Below, one piece after another: positions 51,201 through 60,836 of a stretch of 64,000 nt of DNA; the first letter of the stretch is position 1; every line of letters begins with the position of its first letter. Origin of the DNA: Ascaphus truei (taxonomy: Eukaryota > Chordata > Amphibia > Anura > Ascaphidae). The notes beneath the pieces are model-generated. The model saw nothing but the letters and a program-made list of their open reading frames with translations. It did no database searches and was not told the origin of the DNA. The stretch is taken from assembly GCA_036426205.1 (NCBI GenBank), contig CM071571.1, positions 116,856,002 to 116,920,001 of the forward strand. Reading direction: 5' to 3'. A program made the translations under genes and the position numbers.

Positions 51201-51289
51201 CCTCTCCTGCCTGCGAGCCCGCTCTCCCCCTCGAGCCTGCTCTCAGGACTGCACGAGTGTGCTAGTCCTGCCTGCTCCGTGAGGTGCCG

Positions 51290-52042
51290 TTGGGGGGAGG
51301 TGAAGTGAAGGGGGGGGGTGGGGAAATGGTGAGGTGCAGGGGGAGAGGGTGAGGTGAGGTGCAAGGGGGGGGAGGTGAGGGGGAGAGGGGGGAGGTCTGA
51401 GAGGGGACGTGAGGTGCAACGGGGAGAGGGGAGGTGAGGTGAAAGGGGGGCAGGGGAGGGGGAGGAGGTGTGAAGGGGGGGGGAGGTAGGTGAGGTTGAA
51501 GGGGGGGGAGGGAGGTGCAAGGGGGAGAGGGGGAGGGGCCAGAGGGGGGGAGGTGAGGTGCAGGGGGGGGGAGGGGAGGTGGAGGGGGGGGCTAGGGGGG
51601 GGAGGTGAGGTGGTGCAGGGTGGGAGGTGAGGGCATGGGGGGGGAGGGTGAGGTGCAGGGGGGAGAGTGAAGTGCGTTGCAGGGGGGGGGGGGGTGTCGT
51701 TGTTAGTGGGGTGATGTGAGGTGAGGTGCAGGGGGGTGATGTGAGGTGCAGGGATGTGATGTGAGATGCAGGGGGGAGAGTGAGGAGAGGTGCATGGGGT
51801 GAGGTGCAGGGGGGTGGGATGTGTGTGGTGGGGTGTGAGATAGAAGGTGAGCCTCGCAAAGGTTTATGATGAGGGGTGCAGGGGGAGATATATGAAGATG
51901 ATGAGTGCTGGGGAGATGTGAGGATGATGAGGGGTGCTGGGGGAGATGTGAGGATGATGAGGGGTGCTGGGAGAGATTGATGAGGGGTGCTGGAGGAGAT
52001 ATGGGGATGATGATGATGAGAGGTGCTGGGGGAGATATGATT

Positions 52043-52070
<28 letters not shown>
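51290..52070. repeat. G-rich then GATGAT minisatellite in hAT element
   Basis: From 51290 to 51830 degenerate units of the type gaggtgaggtgcagggggg; from 51890 to 52070 units of ggggtgctgggggagatgtg with gatgatgat runs. It has strong G-quadruplex potential on the plus strand. The long frame on the minus strand is Pro/Ser/Thr-rich by composition only. Confidence 0.85.
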
Positions 52071-52074
<4 letters not shown>

Positions 52075-52145
52075 ATCCGTGCGGCCCGAATCTGTTTTCC
52101 TTGGAGCAGTTAGGCCCTTCTCGCTTTACAAGTTGTGCAGGCCTG

Positions 52146-53294
52146 CTCTATATTGTCACAATATATGTACTTATTTACCCTATGAGAGTCGTGCGCTTTG
52201 TTTTCTTCTCTTTTGCATTATTCCTGTGTGATGTTGAGCCATCCACACTAACAGGCTGCAGACTCTCTACAAATGATTAAAGGTTTTTGTATGTAATTTA
52301 TTATAATTCATTTATTTCACTATTTACAGTAAGAAAACAACTTTGTGTTTCTTTTAAAAACCACTCAGTGCACTTTTTATTTATCATTGGTATAATATAT
52401 GTTTTAGGATTGCATCATATTACATTTATCACAAAATCACGGTTTAGTGCACAGTTTTCTGTTTTTCTTAATATAAGAAAAGGGAATCCTTTTCTTTCCA
52501 GTAATACATATATTTTTTCCATATTAAATATATCTTTCAACTTTGCATATTACAGCACAAATACCAAATTTGAAAATGCAGTTATAAATGGTTCATGATA
52601 TGAAATATAAACTGCATAAATTTGTGTCTGGTTAGGGACTCATGCTTGAGTAAAGAACACTGATTCCAAAGTCTCAGTTTTTTTGAGTTAAAAGTAGTTA
52701 GTAAGAAAATCACAGTGCTCTGTACAACATAACCTCATGTATGTAGAACAATCATGATGATCCACTAAAAGAATCTCAACCTGCAATTAATCTATCAGTA
52801 TTTCTCCAAACAGGACATACAGTATGGTGTGTTTGTCATGGACGTGCTGACATCTTGCGGTTGTTTAGGTTTCTTCTTAATAGTCATGTCCATTTAATGT
52901 GTAATCATATTGTAGTCACATGGATGAATGGGGTGTTTTGTTACATATACTGTATGTGAATCAGTAGAGTTGCAATAAACACCAATACATTAACTCTCTT
53001 CATTACCTTAATTGCAATATATTTCCTACTCTTTTATGGAGATTTGTATCATCAGACTGCTGGATCTAACAGGAATTTTGTCAGTTCAGTCTGTAACCTT
53101 GAGCTGATATTTAAGTTTTACGTAGTCGAAACCATGTACATAGTATGTATGCTGGTCAGGTCATGTACTGTAGCTTAGACGTGAGCAGCATTTCAGATAT
53201 GAGAGAATCCCTGTGGCTGAAGGAGGAATTCAGCAACGTACTTTTAACTAGTTAGGTCAAAGCCAGAAGAGCAAATATAAGCTTTAGCAGGGTA
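52146..53294. other. AT-rich, no feature seen
   Basis: Apart from the hAT target duplication at its left edge I recognise no repeat terminus, gene or RNA. Confidence 0.4.
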
Positions 53295-53666
53295 AGGCAG
53301 GGGCATAGTCACATAATCAAATGGCTGAAGTCAGGCCTTTGCCCTGAAGAGGAAGGTAAGAGGTCTGGAGACCAGGAAAACAGGTTTGATGCAGAATGAA
53401 AAGTGGTAGCATAACAGTGTTAGGTTAAGCGCCCCGTCTTCAACACATACATATATATATCTTCCCTGTCATGGCAAACAGAAAATATTTACTAGCCGCC
53501 AATTAGTAAATCCTCCATGGATTGAAGACGGGGCGCTACCTAACACTGTTATGCTACCACTTTTCATTCTGCATCAAACTGTTTTCCGGTCTCCAGACCT
53601 CTTACCTTCCTCTTCAGGGCAAAGGCCTGAACTTCAGCCATTTGATTATGTGACATGCCCCTGCCT
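53295..53666. repeat. long inverted repeat (foldback, about 145-bp arms)
   Basis: The left arm 53295-53443 and right arm 53522-53666 are reverse complements with only a few differences, for instance gtggtagcataacagtgtta against taacactgttatgctaccac and tgaagaggaaggtaagaggt against acctcttaccttcctcttca. The 78-bp loop is AT-rich. An RNA through it would form a very long hairpin. No target duplication is obvious. A (TA)n(CA)n run adjoins the right arm. Confidence 0.85.
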
Positions 53667-53669
53667 ATA

Positions 53670-53738
<69 letters not shown>

Positions 53739-53739
53739 T
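53670..53739. repeat. (TA)n(CA)n microsatellite
   Basis: About 50 bp of TA dinucleotides with one early interruption, followed by (CA)8-9. Confidence 0.9.
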
Positions 53740-53870
53740 TGGTGAGAGGGGAACGGCTCCACTGTCTGGCCGGGCTCAGGAGGTCTGTGCAATCGGGACC
53801 AGTGTGGGGGCAGATATTTTGAGTAATTGCGCATGCGCAGTGTGAGGCGGCATTCAAGAGAATATATATA

Positions 53871-55233
53871 TGTAGCCCTCTTACCCCCACCCTAAGTGAG
53901 ATTGAGGTGGGTAGGTGTATCTGACTACTTATCAGTGTGGTGCTGTACCTGTTTGGCAACCAGGAGGGCTGAGCTTCCGCCACGGGGAATCTGGGGTAAA
54001 TTACTCTTACTACTACTATATGGTGCAGCGCCTCCACCTGTGATGGCTCCCAGCAGAGCGGGAGTTCTTCCTCGCAGGATACATACAAATGAACACATAC
54101 ACTAGATGTAAAATAGCAACGGTCTTTACTATATGCAGAATGTAACTTAACATATACATCAGCAATACACAACAAGATATATGTACCACCCTCTGCCACT
54201 AGCTGGCAACTATAACCTTGCCCCTAACTGGGCTATAACCTCCTTAGCCCCTAACTGGGCTATACCTTTACACCCCCTTCCCAACCCCGTGTCCAAAGAG
54301 TCCAAGCCCACCCAAGTGTGTGAACAGGCCTGTCACATGTGAGGAGCAAGTTAAAGTTGGTGCACGTGTGGAAGGTTGTAAATACCTGCCCAGGTGTCTC
54401 TACACCTGGGTGTCTTCGCAAAGGATCTACCGGCGCCGCTTGGTCCAGCGCTGATCTGTACCTCCGCGTGGATGGGGTCCAGCCGAACGTCCCACCATAA
54501 GGACAGTCTCTGTATTAGCAACACCGCATACAGGAACATGCAGCAGACTCTATCACTGGTCCCTGCACTAAAGAACTGCAGCAGGGCCTCTCTCTCTTCC
54601 TGCACTAAGGAACGGCACAGGTACTGTCACTAGGTCCCTGCCTAGCACACAGGTGAAGGGGCACAGGGTCCTTACCTAAGGGCCTGTCCCTATGAACACC
54701 CACCCTCTCTAGTGGGAAGTCAGGACCTCAACTCTAGCCTGGGGATTTCTGGCCTAGAGCAGAAGCTCGCAGCTCTCTGCCCCCCTTCTGTCCCCCTCTG
54801 AGTCCTCAGCCTAACTGACTCATGTGCTTCACAACAATGTATCAAATCCCCTGCTGCAGAGAATCTGCAAATCTCAGTGGCTGGCTGGCTGCAGGTGACA
54901 GGGATCATAGGGCATTCCCCAGAGGCTGCTGGGAGATGTAGTCCACTCAGGACCTCTTTCCTATGGGGACCGCGTGCGCGATCTCTACTGCGCCTGTGCG
55001 AAGATGTAATGGCCGCCGCTATGCTTAACTGCGTCTGCGCAACCTCCCAGAGCTCCTGCACACTTGTAATCGCCACCGCTACCCTTGCCAACCTCTGCGC
55101 ATTGCGCGAACCTCGCGTCACAACCAAGATGGCGGCGCCCACCGGGAGAAGTCGCCGTCCCTTTACCCCACTGCCACAGGGGTAAGACAGGGAGCAAAGG
55201 GACATCAGGGAAACCGGGGGTGACCCCCTTACA
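53871..55233 (-). repeat. probable solo LTR, 1.36 kb
   Basis: The ends TGTAGCCCTC and CCCCCTTACA are inverted TGTA/TACA. It contains gtgcagcgcctccacctg near the left end, as in the LTR at 15738-16573, and near the right end agatggcggcgccc, gggagaagtcgcc and gccacaggggtaag as in 39642-41081. There is no second copy or internal region here. Both flanks are TA repeats, which hides any target duplication. Confidence 0.6.

Positions 55234-55235
<2 letters not shown>

Positions 55236-55268
<33 letters not shown>
55236..55268. repeat. (TA)n microsatellite
   Basis: About 32 bp of pure TA directly beside the LTR end. Confidence 0.9.
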
Positions 55269-55269
<1 letters not shown>

Positions 55270-55289
55270 TATTTCACTGTGTATTTTTG

Positions 55290-55680
55290 TCACATTGGAT
55301 GTAGCATTGGGCTTTTCTGTCTTTTGTTCTTCAGGTAATAGCCAGAATACATCTCTTCATACTTTGAGGGTTTTTTTTTAAGTTTCTTAATTACCTTCTT
55401 ATTTAGGGACCAAGTTTCACAGCCATACACAGGCCCAGGGATAATACACCGGTGAACACTATCCTCTTGAGGCACAGAGTAAGGTTCCCTTAAAATAATG
55501 ATTTTGTTTCTTTCAAATGAACTCCATCTTATCATTAGTCCCATTTCATTTACAATGTTCTCATCCTTTGATACTCTCTGTTTAAGGTATACATACATTT
55601 TGCCAATTTCTAGTTTTATTCCTAACCTCCTTATTTAGTGCACTGTTTTTCTTATTATACAGTTGCACTAGTTTCTGGCC
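55290..55680 (-). pseudogene. LINE RT C-terminal fragment (RTE/Proto2-like)
   Basis: The minus strand encodes YLKQRVSKDENIVNEM, GLMIRWSSFERNK and IIPGPVYGCETWSLNKK. This is the pattern YLG..I..D....EI..RI..GW.AF...VLPV..YG.ETWTLTKK found after the RT core of RTE/Proto2-like LINEs. Only this piece remains, and the clade is tentative. Confidence 0.55.
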
Positions 55681-55839
55681 TATGTTTTAGTTTGAGCCTT
55701 AGCTTTATCTGGTTGGTCCCTTGGCCAACCAGATGTCGTTTTACCCGATTGGTTGGCTTTGCCAGCCAATCAGTATAAGGTTTCAAAATAGATCTAGTTC
55801 TATTCCATCTACAGTGTTTTGATCTTTGTAGAGTTATTA

Positions 55840-56330
55840 TTATCATTTATTTGTGAAGTGCAAACACATTCCGCAGCGTGATACAATGGGTCACAGAGTT
55901 ATGTATATTACAAAAACATTAAAACAGTTACATACAGGTGAGGATAAACAAGCACACACATATACAAAGAGGTAATGAGGGCACTGCTTGTGAGAGCTTA
56001 CAATCTAGATGGAATGAGGGACAATGTTGAAACAAGAAGGTAAGGTGGCTGTTTATTGTATGATAAGGTGTGGCTTAGTTTAGCATATGTGTTGTTATTG
56101 ACAGCGAGGGAGAGTGTTGGTGCAGTGGTGGCAGTGGAAGGGGGAAAGAATATTAATTCTGTTTTGGACATGTATAGCTTCAGGAAGCGGTGAGACATCC
56201 AGGAGGAGATTGCAGAGAGACAGTTGGTGACGCGGACATTGTTATTAGCTACCATTTCATTAGAAGCCGACACCTGTAATAATTTGGTCCACAATTGGAA
56301 TCTGGCTGAAATATTGAACACTCGATCCCT
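55840..56330 (-). pseudogene. L2 LINE 3' fragment
   Basis: The minus strand has LSAISSWMSHRFLKLYMSKT followed by ELIFFPP, the L2 RT segment 'WM..N.LKLN..KTE.L', then a tail with agattgtaagctctcac and cattccgcag ending in ataataata near 55840. 5'-truncated. Confidence 0.65.
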
Positions 56331-56941
56331 GTGGAGACACGTGATAAGTGTGGGTGATTGTGCGCCAAGAATTGTTTTTCATTTTTATTGCCTATGCATA
56401 TACCGTACTTATTGCATACATTTTGTTACTACTAAATATTTACACAAATCCTTTATATTTTAGTAGAATACGATTCTTCATATTTTGTTTTTCATCAAAC
56501 GTATGCCTGGAGGAAGACTGATTCGATTGAGCCATTTCTAAATATTTCATCTAATCTTAAATTTTAATAGTGCTTTGTCAGTTAAATGGACATGAAAAGG
56601 CCATTGCCTACTAGAAAACAAAAGTAAAAATATTCTAAGGAGATGGCGTGATAAAGTAACCAAGAAAACTTTAAGCCTTTCTAAACCATTTGCAAACATT
56701 GCAGTACCTCAGTGAGTCATCGTGTGTCGCTGTAGCATCATAAATGTTTATTTAGCACAATCAATTTTGCTAGTTTATTTTTAAATAATAACAGACGGTA
56801 TGAATTATACATTTCAAATGTTGATAGGATAGAAATGTTACATGTGAATAATTTATACTTAAAGGTGCAGTACCAGCAAGAGGAGTTACATTCTGGGTCT
56901 TATTCTATAAAGTGTGATTGCGCTGAACTGGCATTACCATA
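56331..56941. other. AT-rich, no feature seen
   Basis: No coding or repeat signal recognised. Confidence 0.4.
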
Positions 56942-57682
56942 TGTAACGCTGCTCACCCCACCCGCTGGGAGATTCTGCCATTACATGGTGTAGGGTGGTG
57001 CATACCTGCTGGCTCACAGTAGATCTGAGTCCCCGCCAATGTTATTGGGGAGAACAGGACAGGCTTTTGGGGTACATTACCGGTCTTTATCTCTTTTGGT
57101 ACAGCGCCTCCATCTCTTGCAGGCTCCAGCAGATGTGAAGGCAATCCCCGCAGGAGAACTCACCCCACTCCCCCTGATAGATTGCAGGCTCAGGCAGGAG
57201 TATAATTGAACACAGGAACACTTTATTCTGCAGCAGGCACAGCAAACACACAATACCGACTTCTTTGGGACTTCACCCACCGGATGGGTCCGGGACTCGA
57301 ACTCTGGGGCTTGAGGCCACCAGAGCCAGTCCCATCTCTTCCCTGACTCTTTAATAGAGCCAGGGGAAAGGTCGCACTCCTCACTCTCCTAAGGGTAGGT
57401 GCCAATGCCAGATACATCTCTGTATGAGTACCTGTCTCTTTCAGGGGGAAGAGACAACTGACTAAAATTAGTAGTGCAGCCCCTTAAGTACATGGGAAGA
57501 AGGTACCAGGTCTGAGCCCAGGGTTGAGCAGAACCCAGACCTACTCCCACCCCTCCCCCATCACTCAAGGGAGCTGCTTCTGTGGGGAAATCCCAGGATT
57601 GGTCCTGTCACTGCCTGCACTGTTTTCCAGAGCTTGCATGACAGGGAGGGCAGACTGGTAGCCCAAACCAGAGATGGCTACA
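56942..57682 (-). repeat. probable solo LTR, 741 bp
   Basis: It starts TGTAACGCTG and ends GATGGCTACA (inverted TGTA/TACA). Ggtacagcgcctccatc near the left third matches the conserved motif of the LTRs at 15.7, 26.4 and 53.9 kb. Cactttattctg gives AATAAAG on the minus strand. Flanks cata and cgta match at 3 of 4. Confidence 0.5.
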
Positions 57683-58639
57683 CGTAGGTAAAGTCTTTTT
57701 GTCTTGGGGCGTGGGAGCTGTGTGTGTGAGTGTCTTGGGGGTGAGAGCTGTGTGTTTCTTGTGGGGTGAGACCTGTGTGTGTCTCATGTGTCTAGCTAGT
57801 GCTACTTTGTGAAGACCCACAGCTATACTTTTGAAGCTATACTATTTTATATGCATTGGATTGTGGAATAGAAATTATTATCAATTTGATTCGTAATAAC
57901 ATGGTCTGGACAGGGTCTCTGAGGATAGGTTTCTGAATCCCTGCTCTAAAGTTTAATTCTGATAAATTAAGGTGAAAACAATTGACAAATACACTCCCCC
58001 ATTTAGAGGCCCCAGAGAAAATGGTTCTGTGCTTAATTTCCAAAGAAGCAAAGGCAGGCAACGATTTGCTTTAAATATGGTTATATTTGTTTAAAGATTG
58101 ATACACTGTTTTCTAAAAGCTGTTTTTGGCTGAGGACATTCCTACTCATTCTGCCGGCTGTTCGTATTCTTCCTTTTACCTTGTGAAAATCCCTCCTGCC
58201 TGGAATAGAACAGCATGGCAGATTTAGCGGAAGACTGCCTTCCAGTCTGATGTCACCGTCCTTAATAACATGAATAGATGATAGGCAGTGGATTCTGGTG
58301 GACGAAATAAAACCCATGGAGTATGAGACTGAGGATCCTTACAAGTAAGCTTGTTTATTTTGGTGAGTGCTTGTAATTAACCACTGTTACTGTATGTGTT
58401 TAGCTCAATGTTGACTTTGGGTGGGATTGTATCTATCTTGATGCCACTCTGTCGTTTTCAGAGATCCAGTAAAGGGGGGAGTGTTGGGTGTCTTGCCCAT
58501 GCAAACTCCTGATAAACACAGTAATTAATTCAAATATCTAAGTCTCAGATCTCAATGCTTACAAACAAATTTTAACATTTAAAAACTAAAAAAAATTACA
58601 TTTAAAAACATGTAAAGGCTTTTGTGATGGATTGAGGTT
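57683..58639. other. no feature seen
   Basis: A short GTGTG-rich part (57715-57790) and otherwise unrecognised sequence. An open frame at 58317-58081 on the minus strand has no domain. Confidence 0.4.
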
Positions 58640-59640
58640 AAAATTTTTTTATAAAGGCATTCTCACATCAGCGGGGTGCCTCATGACCAGAGGTCCCCGA
58701 TCTGTGCCTAGACCCCTTTACTGTCCACTGGCACCGGAGCCTGTAGGTGGGCTCAACCTTGTAATACCCCTAAGGGATTCCCCGAGACCGAGGTCACAAC
58801 TATCGTATACAAGAAGCTAATAAATATTTGGTTTATTATGAGTAGGGTACAACAACAACAGTTATCAAACACTCACCGGATAGATAGAAGGGGGGCAAAT
58901 ACTCACAAATGGGGCTAATTACTGTCCTCCAGGATGCCACTGAGGCTAAGTGATCCTGGGCTCTTTTAGTCCATGTGAGCAGCTCAAGCTGAGCCCAATT
59001 GTAGTCCAGAACAAAACAGTCCTCCAGGGAAAATAAGGAACCAAAGGGGTTTGTAGTTCAAAGCTGGATACCCCCAAGTAGATGCCTTCCAGAGATTAAC
59101 AGGGAAAAGTGGCTACCTAGCCCTGTGTGGTGGGAACCGCCATCTGCCAAAGCTGGATGCCCCAAGGAAGTATCTCTGGAGTCCGCCAAAGCTTGGCTCT
59201 CCAGGCAGCTCTCCTCCAGGTAGAGGTCACTGTTATCCTGCAGTCGCACTGGAATCGTCCACAGGGGTCTCTCTCCTATGGGACTCACCCCGATGTTCCA
59301 GCACAATTGGCTCCAGCCGATGCTGCACCTGAAGTCCACAGCTTCCATGAAGCAAGGATCCTCCATCGATCTGGTTCAAGGCATCAAGTACCACGCTGAG
59401 ATCGGTACCATACTGTTGGAGTGGAACAAAGCTTTTTTCCGTTGGTTCTCCCAGCAGACGGTCGACCTCTCCCTGGTTCCTCAACAATGGGCAAAAGTAA
59501 ATACAGTGTAAAACACGCACAGCACAATATTAATGCACAGTTACATGCCCATACAATGGTCTCGCCCTCCCCAGATATACAAGACCTGATACATCCCCGT
59601 TGATGGTAGCTCTTTTGAGGCACAAGTCAAGATTTAACCC
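58640..59640 (-). repeat. LTR-like sequence related to 42440-42960
   Basis: The first 300 bp match the fragment at 42440-42960 in the same block order (see that entry). The rest holds several repeats of 'ctccagg' and gives only compositional frames. Minus-strand orientation is suggested by TAATAAACC (from ggtttatta). Termini not defined. Confidence 0.4.
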
Positions 59641-60405
59641 CTGCACATCCATAACCACCTCAACCGAGCAGTATCACTGCTTTCACATAAAAATACATGG
59701 TCAAACCCCTGGCCAACATGATTAGGGTTAATGGATTCACCTTTATTTTGGGACCCCTGCTGCCCATTTCATCATAGGCATCACACAGCTCTAACCTTTT
59801 AATGTTGCCATTAGTACACTTCGACCTTGTGTGAACTGCCATTTTAAGCATCTTGTACAGTCAGGGTTGGATATCGTTTTTATTTTTATCAACTAAGCAA
59901 CATCAAGCCAGAAGTTTAAAAAAAATTAAAAATGTCATCTCTGGACAGGATTTAAATAACATTTTAATTCATTTTGCCGATTATCAGCAGTGTTTCAAAG
60001 TTAGAAAAATATTATTTGCAATTGGTGTTTCTTGATTTGAGAATAATTGTGTTGCCAGCACACAATCTCTAGGAACCCCACTGGGTGAACTCTATATACA
60101 TTTTGCATGTTCTAAAATAACCATGTCAAGTGCAAAACAGATATTGCACATTTGTGTGAATCCTGTTGTACCAAAGACTTGCCGTTTAACTTTCCTGTTA
60201 CGATCCCCAGAAGCGGAAGTTTGATATCACAGCCTAACGTCGCACGAATACCATACTGAGCACCCTGTGCCGGTATCGGTGACCCAGACAGCTAAGATAT
60301 TTAGATCCTTAACATTCAAGGGAAATTAATTTATGAGCACTTTTTACCCTCCACAAGTAAGTGTATTTGTCTAATCGTTCAGATTTGTCATTGAATATGT
60401 ACCAC
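59641..60405. other. no feature seen
   Basis: AT-rich. The right end borders the target duplication of the hammerhead repeat. Confidence 0.4.
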
Positions 60406-60424
60406 AAGTGGTATTTTTATTTAC

Positions 60425-60814
60425 GGTGCACTATAGTGGAGGTTTTTTTTATCATTTTTCTTTTACCCACCATAAGTTTTTTAATATCTGGTTATACCCA
60501 CGTACCAGCTTCACGTTGCAAAGCCAGCAACCAACCTCGCACTGATGAGACCCAAAAGGTTAAAACAGCCGTCTGTGAGTGGGTTTGCTGGCTATGCACT
60601 TCATTAACCCAGGCAGTGCTGAAACGCTGTGTAATACGGCAGGCATAAGCTCATAGGGGTCCATGTCAAAATGCATGAGAAGTAAACAGTGACACACTGT
60701 GTTCATTTGCATGTGATTACCCAGAATCCCTGGCTGCAGTAGAAGCACTGTTTGCTTAGTGATAATGGGGAATGGCAGGGTTGCAGACATGTCTGAGAAT
60801 TGCAGATGCACCCC
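60425..60814 (+). mobile_element. 390-bp retroposed repeat carrying a hammerhead ribozyme
   Basis: It is bounded by an exact 19-bp direct repeat (aagtggtatttttatttac at 60406-60424 and 60815-60833), the size expected from target-primed retroposition. It has no coding capacity. It holds a hammerhead fold at 60523-60592. A T-rich run near 60440-60465 could be a reversed A tail. A truncated relative lies at 13598-13652. Confidence 0.7.
60523..60592 (+). ncRNA. type I hammerhead ribozyme, G12A variant
   Basis: CTGATGA (60542-60548) is the complete first core strand. Helix II is GACC/GGTT (60549-60552 with 60558-60561, loop CAAAA). The second core strand reads AAA (60562-60564) where GAA is required. 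Helix III is AC/GT (60565-60566 with 60571-60572, loop AGCC), and C60573 is the expected cleavage nucleotide after GT. Stem I pairs 60523-60541 with 60574-60592 at 15 of 19 positions with an internal loop. G12 is the general base in known hammerheads, so this copy should be inactive or nearly so. Confidence 0.75.
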
Positions 60815-60836
60815 AAGTGGTATTTTTATTTACTCT

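Larger units (their letters stand above)
50904..52145. mobile_element. non-autonomous hAT element, perfect TIR and target duplication
   Basis: CAGGCCTGCACAAC at the left end and GTTGTGCAGGCCTG at the right are perfect 14-bp inverted repeats. CTCTATAT is repeated exactly at 50896-50903 and 52146-52153. The subterminal regions carry gcggcccg on both sides. The 1242-bp body has no transposase and consists mostly of two minisatellite blocks. Confidence 0.92.

Noticed and set aside
50903..51859. 318-codon Pro/Ser/Thr-rich open frame on the minus strand
   Set aside because: It follows the minisatellites of the hAT element; composition alone keeps it open.
53564..54199. 211-codon open frame on the minus strand
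   Set aside because: It runs through an LTR, a (TA)n repeat and one arm of an inverted repeat, so it is not a gene.
56500..56535. Hammerhead-like motif (cctggaggaagactgattcg)
   Set aside because: Neither core strand is complete and there is no GAAA strand.
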